A DNA stretch of 64,000 bases from Branchiostoma lanceolatum (lineage: Eukaryota; Chordata; Leptocardii; Amphioxiformes; Branchiostomatidae): NCBI RefSeq assembly GCF_035083965.1, contig NC_089724.1, forward strand, positions 6,798,501 to 6,862,500. Reading direction: 5' to 3'. The notes beneath the pieces are model-generated. The model ran no database searches. It saw nothing but the letters and a program-made list of their open reading frames with translations, and was not told the origin of the DNA. Shown in pieces: positions 9,564-21,500 of this stretch (position 1 is the stretch's first letter; each line of letters begins with the position of its first letter). Both the position numbers and the translations under genes were made by a program.

Positions 9564-12500
9564 CTATAAACAAAACAAAACAAATGACATTTGTGATTAT
9601 CTAACTTAAGACATATGTGCTTACTTATATACTGTACACTTAAAAAATCACTTACTTCACGCATCAACCGAAACAACAACGGTTACTTCACTACCAAAAA
9701 TGCTGTTTCTTATTTTTCTTGTTTTCTTATTTTTTCTTATTGAGAGAAAGATTTTCTTCCATAAAGAATTTCAAGAAAATCAAGAAATCTTGCGCAAAAC
9801 CTTTGTACGTTAAATCTTACATTAAGAGTTATATTCTTGTTTTTCTTAGGTGAAGAGAGGACTTCTAGTCTGATTTTTTATCAGCAAGAATATTCTAGAA
9901 ATTCTAGTCAATCTTTCTTCCTTATTCTTCACACAATATTTGCTTCTTGTTTGGTCAAAAGGAGTATTTTACAGAATCTACTTTTAAGATTTTTATTCTT
10001 GCCATACATGAATTTTTCTTTAGACTTTCATTTCACTAGGAAAACATTCTTGACATTTCTTGTTTTCTTGATTTAGGAAGTCTGAGGAATATGATTCTTG
10101 CTATTCTTAGTATATCTAAGAAGATGTAAGGATTTTCTTGACCAAATACAGTTAAGAAAAATGAGAAAATCAAGAAACTGTAAAACAAGTAATTCCCAAG
10201 TGTTTTTCTGTTCGAATTCCTTTTTCACAAAGTTAAAGAAAGATGTTTCCTGCTTTTCTGTGTTATCTAAAAATGAAAGTTCAAATTTGCATGATTTCCT
10301 TTCTTTTCTTAACATTGTAAAGCTCAAGAAGATAATTATTGTTTTTCTTGTAATGAGAAAGTAAATTATGCTAATTTAATACTCCCATCATCCTTTGCTG
10401 TAAAGAGAGTTTGAATGTGGACCGTTGAGTTTGGGCTCCAGCTGTATTTGCCTGATGTGCGGTTTAGATCTTACAATAATAGGGAAAGATGTGGCTAGTT
10501 TCGTGAGGACACTTTTTGGTATCATGTGGGACTCACTACACAGCGTAGATGACTTGTTTTAAGTTCCAAAATGCTTCCTCAGGCAAACGCCATCAACAGA
10601 TATGCTCCAGGTATGTTATAGCCTGTCTTGCATGAAAATAACTTATTTCCCAAGTAGATACTCTTAGTTTTGTGTTTGTGGTTGCATGATACAGCCAACC
10701 AGTAATTGCAGAGCATGTACGTTTAGTGCAGTTATACCTAAAAGGTACTAAAAAAGTTGAAGTATATCATTTTCAAGCAAATGCACAAGCCCCCCCTCCC
10801 CCATGCATGTATATGGGGGAGGGGGGCGATATAGGAAAATGACAGTCACTAACTCTTTGTGTGTTTTTCTAGGCTTAGAAACTTTTGTTGTGTTTGTGGT
10901 TGCATGATACAGCCAACCAGTAATTGCAGAACATGTACGTTAAGTGCAGTAATACCTACAAGGTACTAAAAAAGTATAACATTTTCAAGCAAATGCACAA
11001 GCCCCCATCCCCATGCATGTATAAGGGGGAGGGGGGCGATGTAGGAAAATGACAGTCATCGTCATCTTTTTTGTGTGTTTTTCTAGACTTAGAAACCTGT
11101 TGGACCAAAGAAGATGCCCCCGTCTCAAGTTTGGAAAATCTTTCGACAATTACAAGTCATTGATTATAAGAAGGACACTGCTACAACACTGCAGAACTGA
11201 CAGTTTTAGAAGGACAATTAGTTATTTGTATGAGCACAGAGAACATGTGCTTTTATCACAGCATCAAATGTGAAACATTTATGGAAACAATTGTATTGCA
11301 AACTGGTTGATCTTTGCAATCCTTGGTTAAGAATGGGCATTAGAAAGAAAAATCCAAAACTGTGTATTAAACAATTAGATCAATGATAATAAATATGATT
11401 GGAACATATTTAAATTATATTATCATTGATTTATTAAATGGTATTCTTGATTCAAGACCTCCATCTTGATTCAAGAAACTGTTTCTAGGTTTAAGGAATT
11501 CATTCTTGAGGACAGAAAGGTATTCCTACAACAAGAACCTCACTCTTAGTGCAAGAAACTCATTCTAGGTGTAATAAATTCATTCTTGAGGACAGAAAGG
11601 TATTCCTACAACAAGAACCTCACTCTTAGTGCAAGAAACTCATTCTAGGTGTAATAAATTCATTCTTGAGGACAGAAAGGTATTCCTATTACAAGAACCT
11701 CACTCTCAGTGGAGGAAACTCATTCTAGGCGTAAGAAATTCATTCTTGAGGTCAGAAAGGTATTCCTATTTCAAGAACCTCACTCTCAGTGGAGGAAACT
11801 CATTCTAGGTGTAAGAAATTTATTCTTGAGGTCAGAAAGGTATTCCTATTTCAAGAACCTCGCTCTTAGTGGAAGAAACTCATTCTAGATGTAAGAAATT
11901 CATTCTTGAGGACAGAAAGGTATTCCTATTTCAAGAACCTCGCTCTCAGTGGAAGAAACTCATTCTAGATGTAAGAAATTCATTGAGGACAGAAAGGTAT
12001 TCCTATTTCAAGAACCTCACTCTTAGTGCAAGAAACTCATTCTAGGTGTAAGAAATTTATTCTTGAGGACAGAAGAAATAAGGAAATGTCAGTGAGGACG
12101 TAACAAATATAAACTTTTTCTTAGAATATTTTCCTCTGAAATTTATATATCTTAGATAAAAATTCTGTGCCAAAGAAGAATCATAACAACAAGAAAATTT
12201 ATTTCGAGGTTTTAGTCACATATGTGTGAGAAAAAACAACTTGGTCAGAGAAAAATATTCTAAGAAAAAGTTTATATTCCTTACGTCCTCACTGACATTT
12301 CCTTATCCGTTCTTATTCTTGCACACAGAATAATTTTCTTTCTGGAAGATAATTTTTCTTCAACAAAGAAAAAACAAGAAAAAACGAGAATGGCATTTTT
12401 TGTAGTGTTCGTACATCCATTATTTTACAACTCTTGTAGAGTAGTGTGACACATCCACTGAACGAACTCGGAGCATCTTAGTCATCATGTCTATAAAATT

Positions 12501-15500
12501 TCTTTCTCGCCCTCACTCTCTCTGTGTACGCGCGCTCGTGTGTGCCTGTGTGTGCGTGTGCACGCGTGCATGTGTGCCTGTGTGTGCGTGTCTTTGTGTA
12601 TGTGGTTTTTTTGTGTTTCCGTGTGAATGAATGAATGAAAACTTTATTACCATGTCTTGCGCCATTTTGCGCCCAGCCCGTGTGTGTTTCCGTGTGTGAC
12701 CATCACCCGGTCATTTCATTTATTCATAATGGTCACTGCGTAAGAATACGTGATGTAGCAGATAGAATTACTTGAACTGTACCTGAGTGCGTTCATCTCT
12801 GCAGTCGATGTACAGCAGTTCTGTGAAGGCCATGCTCATGGGGCCCTCTGGCGGCCAGGACGTGTCCTGTAGCAGCAGAGGCACTATGGGCTTGCGCAGC
12901 GCGTCCGCCAGGCTGACCTCCCGTCGGCAGTTCGCGGAGAGCGTGTACTTTGGAGTCACACAGGAAACAACAACCTAGTAGGGAAACGAAAATGAAAGAT
13001 AGTTACAAAGTGACCAAAGAAAACTTTCCCGAATTTAAAGCTCACAAACTCGTCGATTCCATCGAATTCGTCGGAAAATTCCTCGAAATCCATCCTCAGG
13101 AAAGCCAGATCAGAAAGCCCTAATCACACTAGATTGGAAATGCCGAAAACTGACGTCACATTTTGTGACGTAACAATTGATTAATTCAAGTAGCCGTCAG
13201 TACGGCGCAAGTTGCAAATGACGGGAAAGCCCTGAACTATGACGGACTTATGAAAAACAAGCGAAGACTTGATTTTGGTGTATATCTAGCAAAGTGTAGT
13301 AGACTGAAAGATTGAAATATCTTAGGTTTTTAAAAGACAAACACTTTTACTAAATCATATGGCAGTGTGTAACTTACATTACCAAAGGTTAAAAATGAAA
13401 GAGATCAATAAAATTAACGGATCTGGTGGTATATCATATTGCTTATTTTTGGCCGTCGATAGACAGAGTCACTGAAAATACAATGTCATCACCTTTGCAC
13501 TCCTGATACCCTTGTCGATCTTGCCGTACAGCGCGTCTCCTCCTCCCATCTGCTGTATGTCCATCCAACAGGTGAAACCTCGTGACGTCAGCTGGCTGTA
13601 CAGGGCTTTCACCTGCGGCTGGTGACCCCACTGGTAGGACAGGAACACTTCCGGGTTCACCACAGGTTCTGCTTGCTGTGAAAATGTAGATTTCAACTTC
13701 ATTAGTCAATGCGTTCCAAAGTGACATAGTTTATATCAGTGAAGTGTTGCTTTCGTTCGCAAACTAGCAAGATACTCAAGACAAGCTACGCTCTTAAAGT
13801 TCTGTGAAGAACAAAATGAAGCCTTATCTAAAACAATGCCCTATCTAAAATAAATAATCAAGATGAACCTTTGACTGTATGGGAGCTTCAAGGAGTTCGG
13901 GTGCTATTCTTTTGCACACTTAAATGAGCTGACAAACCTTTTCCTCTACTGGCGGGCTGGACGTCTTTTCCTTCTTTACAGACTGTTTGTCTGAGCTGAT
14001 TTCTTTCTCCTCCTCCTTCTCTACACTTGGTGTCCAATTCCTGTACTCTGCATGATATTTAAAGATTATATGATTTAGATAAAGATCTAAGGAGACGTTG
14101 AGTATTTAGAATTGGATAGAAGTATTAGTTATGAATGATGGATGTTAGTAATGGTCTTTCTTCTTCAAACATCGGGCAATCAAATATGTTGTGAAGAAAG
14201 ATGAAGATGAAACGGAAGGTCAAAAAATACAAAATAAGAGGGCTGAATGATCAGTCTCCATCAGTCATTGGACTAACTCGATGTACTTTTGTATAATGTG
14301 AATTACGTGATATATGCATAATACACTCAAGCTACCATCAGTGATGAGACTCTGGTCTGGTGCGGCATGGTAGGCCAGCTGTCCCAGCAACTCGTAGAAA
14401 CTGGAATCAGGCCAGAATTTCCCGGAACTGGAACTGGCGCCGTGAAACATGATGTACAGCAGCTGAAAAATACAAGGGTTTACTAAAGTCCATCTTATGT
14501 TGGTCATACGATATACGTACCCGATATGTTAAAGAGGAACTATGAATAGCTATCAATTTCGTGCCAAGAACTGGCTCCATGAAACAAGGCAATGGAACTA
14601 GGAACATATGTTTAAAATGGAGGCACATGTACCTAATTTCTTTTTGCAAATAAGGCGTCACTCAAAATATGTCAAGACGTTTCGTTCCAAGAAAGGAAGG
14701 TCTAACTATTTTCTCTTTAATACCTGTGAGAAAATCATGCTCATGGACCCGGGCGGCGGCCAGGGCGTGGTCTCCACCAGGAGGGGGATGATGGGTTTGT
14801 TCAGCAGGTTAGCCAGGTTGATCTGGGTACAACATGAAGGCCAATATGTAAATTATGTCGTTCATATGGACATAAGACAAAGTATATCATTCATTGCCTT
14901 CGATCTGATTACCATACTAGCCTGACATATACAACTATAACTTAGAACAAAGCTTTTTTTTAAAGCATTATATTGCAACATTCAAAATCTTCAGTGTTGT
15001 GCCAACCGACCTCGTGGTTGCAGTTGGTAGACTCTGCGTACTTGGGCGTGACCATGGCCAGAACGACTTTGGCTCCCCGCATGCCCTTGTCTATCTTCGC
15101 GTACAGCTGATCACCTCCTCCCATTTGTCCTATAATGGAAATCATAATCTAGTCCTGAGAACAAGAAATGTAACACCAATAAAGGCCTAGGCTTATGTAT
15201 GTATTAAAAGATGATGAGTAACCTTACCGATATCCATCCAGCTCTCGTACCCAGCCATCTGCAGATTTTCCTTGATGAGTTTGACCTGGTCCTGGATGTC
15301 CCACTGGTAGCTGATGAAGATGGGAGGGGGGTTGGTGGGCTCGTCAGCCGCTGGTTTGGGTACAGCTGCGCCTGTAAATAGCAGAGATCAGAATGATTGA
15401 CAAGCCCTGACATCATCGTGATCTGTTACCACATATACACGTGTACAGATAAGCGAGAAGAAGTTGACTGCTCTCGGCAAGCTTAATGTGACACTCTTAT

Positions 15501-18500
15501 CAACTATGCATGTTCAACTCTTGTACCTCCTGGTGCTCGCACGGATACCTCACGTCGTCTATTTGTTACCGGGCCCGCGCGTTGATTTCAAGGCCGGCTT
15601 AAAATTATTCGGGTCCCGGCCGGGCCCGGCAGCCGCAGGGTGTCCTCTGGGGCCACGAAGGGTTCATGCCTGAAAGTGCCAAAAACAGCCCGGGGCCCCT
15701 TTTTGCAATTCGGACCTAAGCTTTGCCGGGGCATTAATGGACAATAATCAGTAAAAGATGAATTAACATAGCAATAACACTAAAACAATATTGCTTACAC
15801 AACGCGTGCTAAACTCACCTGCCTCCTCCATGGCGGTCTCGATGATTTCCGCGGCGTCTGTCCGGCCCATCTCCTGCAGGGACCTCAACACGGCGTAGGT
15901 GGCCTCACTGCTGCGGTGGGTGTTGTACCTAGCAGAATCCAGAGATCTAGACATTAACATCCCATTAACAAGTTAAGTGCGAATACCCTGACGCCACCGG
16001 TATTGTGCCCTTGGGAAAGCCAATTTACACGACTATCTTCACCCCCGACCCAGGTGTAAAAACGGGTACATATTATGTGTTGGTCACGACACCAGCAATT
16101 GCTGCTGTGTTCCACGTGTATTGCACCGTTGCAATTCTAATAAAATCAAAAGTAAAGCAAAGCAACCTTTATATGAAGGCAGTTTTTTTTAGAACGGCAT
16201 GATGCCCCTACTGCTGACTACCTACGGGACTGACGGATGAGGGGTGTAAAAGCAGCCCCCGCTTGGTGTGAACTATTTTTCTTTGGTTTAAAAATACAAA
16301 CTTCAACTTACAAATAGTTCAAAGCTACTGTCAGACATTTGCAGCGGAACGGGTGCGTGTTTATAAATCTTTATTCTGTTTCAAAGCAAAGAAAGGACTA
16401 GAAAGGTTACCATTCGTTGAGCATGGCCATGGTCGGGTCGGCGTTGGTAGCCCATGCCCGGATGTCCTCGGGCCCGTAGCCGAGTCGAACCGCCAGGAAC
16501 CTCCAGTCATAGTCGCCTTCCTCATTCATCAGCAGGGACACGTCACGGGACCACGCAGGGGCAGCACCAAGGGTCTAGCAATGACGGAGTCGGGCACAAT
16601 GTCAGTAACTTAGGTTAGAGTTTATTGAGCTGAACCTTATCGCAAGACCGGTACAAAAATAGAATTGCAGTTTGTCATAATGGTTTGTGGACTAAGAACA
16701 GTTTCTCATTACAGAAGGGCATACTTCCTCATCTATAACGTTTCTATGCTACATCCATATAAAATGTTCGCAGTTTGGCATACATGGAAGAAAACAGTCA
16801 TGTCCGCAATGTTGTATCTTTGCTTATCTGGCTGTTGATTGTAGCTTTAGGGGCTACTCATCACTCGTCACAAGGAAGGCTTTGTCACAATGGAACCCTT
16901 GTTACAACATGATTCAGGACCATTACATAAACAGCAGCAATTAATGGCTCTTTGAATCCACAGCCTGCTTATTCGCAAGCTTATTCTGCTCTTCTTTCCA
17001 CGTGTTTCAGAATATCATCACATTTTGAACCTAGGATCTGTATCTCATGAGTGAACTCTTTCTTGAATCTATCTAAGTCGGAGCGAAGGTTGGCAAGGTC
17101 TTGTCTCAATGGAGTGATCAGGACTGCTTCTATGGCGTCCAAAAGATGTTGATGCTCGGGCGAAAGCTTGGCCTTGGCTGTGGCAGCCGGGGTCTTGAAG
17201 TTGGAAAACAAGTTGTTATTTTGGTACATCAGAAATATACCAATATGGATTGTTGATTTGATTGTGTTGTTATTTTGGGGTTAGATGAACAGACCAACCT
17301 AGTTGATGTTGAGCTCTGACACGTAGTGGTTAGTCTGTTAGTCCATATCCTGTATCCCTATAGATATTTTGGGTATAGAAACCTTATCTACAGGTTCAAT
17401 TATCTAAACCCCGACCAAGGCCCGTCTCCCCATCTACAAAACTCGTGTCACGTGACTTGTGTGACCTTTGACTTCCAGGTCACGCAACGACCCATCCAGG
17501 ATCATTCAGAGCTAATGAAAAATGACCTATGCCGTTTGAAAGTCTTTTCACCAAGAAGCTTTTATGGTCGCGTGTACCAGTCTTAATTCTCTATTTCAAA
17601 TGTTCAATGACCATAAGACTTCCGTATCACTTACCTTGTGGTCTATCTCCTCCACTTTCTCCACAGTCTCGTCCACCACGTGCTCCAGCTCCGTCAGCTT
17701 CTCTCCCTGCTGCTGGACGTCCTCCTTCACCTCCCCCAACTGCTGCCGCTGGTCCGACACGTCATCCTGCAGGTCTTCTACCTGTGGGGCACAAACACAC
17801 AATCATTTGCGTGGTCCACTTGGGTCGGTGCAATAGCCTAGTTGGTAGAATGTTCGCCTTGCACACGGTCCTGGTCGTGGGTTCGATCCCAAGCCGGGTC
17901 ATACCAAAGACTTTAAAAATGGTACATACTGCTTTCTCTGCTTAGCGCTCAGCATTTGGGAAAGACTATGGTAGTTTAAAAAAACTCACTACCAGCGGAC
18001 CAGCCCCATGCTAGCTGTAGTGACTTGCATAAATGTGTGGCCTAAGGGCTATAGAAATGGAAATGGGCGCCACCTCTATGCGTTTTATCACGTGACGGCG
18101 CCTCAGTCACTTTTGACTTGGGCAATTGTTTTCTCTGAAAGACGTTTGTTGCTGGAGAATGATGTTGGGACTATGTAGCCAGCTAGACTAATATATAACA
18201 TTTTTGAATCAGAAATGTAGTATGATTTGCCCTGCGCAATCCTCGCTTTTCTGTTTCAGAATGGACCAATAAGCGGTATGATTGCCATGTCTATTCGACA
18301 TGTCGTAACATTCTTACCTTTTTTTCTGTTTTTGTAACTCGTTGGTCCAGCTTGCCCACCTCCTCTTTCTGCTCTTTGATATCCTGATCCAAGGTCTTCA
18401 GGCTGTTGATGATGAAAAGTTAAAAGATCAATTTACAAATATGCAAATATTTCTCTTTTTGGTAAAGACGGGTATCTACATACTTACCAGAGAGTATAAA

Positions 18501-21500
18501 ATGGAAGTGTAAAAATGTTTGGGCTGAAATATTGAATCTTGTGACAGTCCAAAATGTTAACAAACCTTCTGTCATCAAGGTAGTCCAGCATGCTTTGCGC
18601 CATGTCGGGGACTCCTGGTTGGCTGCTCTTCAAAAGCGCTTCGACGTTTGCTCTTCGCTTTTCCAACACGGACTTGTACCTGCCGCCCACGGTCTTCATG
18701 AACATCAGGACAGAGCTTTGGTACATGACGTCACCTGTTTTGAGCTTGTCCGTCAACAGGGCCATAACTCGCTCTGCATACTCCTGTGTAAAGGAATTGA
18801 AAGGCATAAACAAATCTCTGAATATCTCGTTTTGGCGAAAGGATGTGGTGCTTTAATACAGATCACGATTTGTATTTGGTTGTAAAACATGTCGTATCAA
18901 ATATGTATAAATATACTTTTACAATAATGTAATGGAAACGTATTTCTCATTTGTCGCGGAGAATCTATGGTGGCCTCAGTATTCTTGGTATTGTCTATTT
19001 ACTTATTCAGAATACATAAGTAGACAAGACAAAGTAACGACGGACTCAAGCTGTGTACCTTAAATCTACGCCGCCACTTGTACAGCATGGAAACTAGTAC
19101 AAAACACAATGTTAGAAGGATTAAATGACACGTATTGTCTCCAATTACCTCATTATATAATCCTATGATAGACTCCACCTCGTAGATGAAGTAGCACATC
19201 ATCGGTTGAGACTTGTACGCCTTTTCCAAGGTGTCAATCTTGTCCAGGAAGGGCTTGGTGTCGTATTTGCAGAGCTCTTTCAAGGTTTGAAGTGCATATG
19301 ACATGGAGGACATGTTGTCGAAACCCTCTTCTAACTTTTCCAAGTATGGCATGAGGAGCTGCAGATTGAAGGCATTGCATCATTTATACTGAGGTCGCAA
19401 TTGGATAAAGGGACCCCGCCGGGTATTTGACGGGTTGTTTGTTTTGCATTTCCGGCGTGACTCCTACGTGGCCCCGTGGCCCCGCGGCTGCCGGGCTATT
19501 CAAGTCGGACTTGAAATCAACGCAGGACCAAAATAAAAATAAAAGGCGTGAGCTAATCGTGCGAACACTGGGATATACCCAGTACTCGGCAGGCTATCGG
19601 GCAAAAGTTGTACTCTTTTCTTGCAGATGCGTTTTCTATGGCGCTTGTAATGTTTGTCCGACGAGAACAGGCGACTTGCTTCCTGCAATTGTTTATGTTG
19701 CAGCTTGACGAAATGATGAGTGACATACTTACTTGAGGCTCAGTCGTTGACATCTCATGGAAAAGGTGATAGAAGCCGTAATGTTGGTCAGCAGAAATGT
19801 CGTCCATCTTCTCAACTATCTCAGGGAGGCGTTTCTTGAACGGCTCAGGGTTGTGCTTGTACACGGCAGGCAGCACGTCTGTGGACATTTTTTGATAAAC
19901 AAAAATTTTCATCAAAAGACACAACAAAGCAAACTTCTCCATTCATGATTCTGCGGATAACATCTACCTGTCGTTGTAGACGGGAGGTAACGGAATACTC
20001 ATCAGAATTCCAACAATCTTGTTGATCTTTGACAAGCGACGTATGGGCTGCGATCACTAGTAATACATCGGTAAACTAACGTTCCACGACCTCAGTCCTT
20101 CGCAAAATGATGTTTATCTTTTCAAGTAGCAGTAGCCCCGTGTGTCCTGGTACTGCGGTGGTCCGGACACTCTTCTAGTGACATATGGATGTTTCTCATT
20201 GATTGTGCAAATAATATCCTGATTTGCATAAATTGCATCAGTTGATCATCTTCTCTAACCAAATAGCATGTTGTTCAAAGTATGAAAGTAATGATTCATG
20301 ACCATAGCATGCCCAAAACACGAGATATCAAAAGAAGAAATTACACTGCAGTACCATACTAAGCCGCTAGGGGCCCCAAAATCTAACCATTTCGAGGTCT
20401 CAAGAATGCATACAAAGTATCCTGATAATTCATTGAGGCATTCTTGAGTTATCGTGTCTACAAGTGGAAGGAAGGAAGGACACACACGAACGCTTAGCAA
20501 AGCATAACCTTCTATTCGAAGGTAGTAAACCATAAATTTACTGACTAGAGATTTCATTAGCATCGTTGTTGAGGAAGGCGTCCAGTAGTGTGTCGGCGTT
20601 TACGATAAATTTTATTATTTGAAAATCATAACTCGCTGAAACAACATGATAGTTTATCAATAAAACAGAAGTGAAGAAACCGTTACTGACTAGAGATTTC
20701 ATTGGCGTCGTTGTTGATGAAGGCGTCCAGTAGTGGGTCGGCGTGCGGTGCCAGGACCTCCCCCTGCTGCATGAACATGCTGACGTAGCTGGACAGGCCC
20801 ATCTGCTCGGACACCTCTTCGTTGCCAAGGAGACGGATGAAGCCAGGCGTCACCAACATGAGGTGCTCAGGATTACTCATGTTCTGTGCGTAGAACCAGC
20901 CATTAGTAATCATGAAATGTTAGCATCCTGCTCATGTTTCAAATGTGACAACATTGAAAATGTATAAACCTTAAACTAACGCATGGACCGCAACCATTGT
21001 CTAAACATAGTTGATGTCTCTGGTGCTTCCTGTTTAATTTGACGTGGTTAGAAATTACTAGATAGATAATTTTATTGCTAAAAAATGTACAAGGTACAAA
21101 GTATGGCATCTACTGGTGCTGAACTACAGTTCTATAAGGCTAATCTACCTGATACACGAGTGTATATAGTATGGGAGCATGAGCTTTTGCAATCATTGGA
21201 AGAATTTCTAACGTCTAGTTATTCTTTGATACAGTTTCCTATGTATACAATTTTACACGTAAAACAAATACACCATAGAAAAAAAGAAGAGGCACCTTGC
21301 TGAGAAAATTAACCATTAAGGTCCTGATGGCCATGCCGTATGCGGTTTCTCGGTCCGGTTCGTCTTCATTGTACAGCTCCTTCTCTGAGCAGTAGTTGAT
21401 AATCTCTGATAGCGTGGTCACATTTTCTGTGCTCTTTGCACTCCTGAAAACAGAAAGGACATATTCCTTAATGTGTGTGGTCTATTCTCTTGTATTTTCG

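Larger units (their letters stand above)
9689..12407. mobile_element. CACTA-ended non-autonomous DNA element (2.7 kb) in a copy A intron
   Basis: The left end CACTACCAAAAATGC (9689) and the complement of the right end, CACTACAAAAAATGC (12407), form imperfect terminal inverted repeats. The subterminal sequence on both sides is rich in TTCTTGTTTT motifs. No transposase-like frame is recognised; the interior holds a 218-bp direct duplication, an 80-bp tandem array and a long inverted repeat. No clean 3-bp target duplication is seen (CTT on the left, TTC on the right). Absent from the matching copy B intron, so inserted after, or lost since, the gene duplication. Confidence 0.6.

Noticed and set aside
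10073..10364. Short frames on both strands in the AAGAAA-rich region
   Set aside because: Low-complexity subterminal sequence of the CACTA-ended element; the frames on opposite strands mirror the same A/T bias.
11049..11273. 74-residue + frame inside the CACTA-ended element as a transposase remnant
   Set aside because: No recognisable transposase motif; the first part is repeat-unit sequence.
11441..12074. Regular repeats as a CRISPR array
   Set aside because: The units are contiguous 80-bp tandem copies without unique spacers, in a eukaryotic intron.
8770..12782. PH domain at the C terminus, as in melted/VEPH1
   Set aside because: No PH-like exon is seen after the ARM region in either copy; the C terminus is low-complexity tail plus CaaX.
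17834..17890. Functional tRNA gene
   Set aside because: A and B boxes are present but no cloverleaf with paired acceptor arms is seen, and the sequence continues into a SINE body repeated at 32347.
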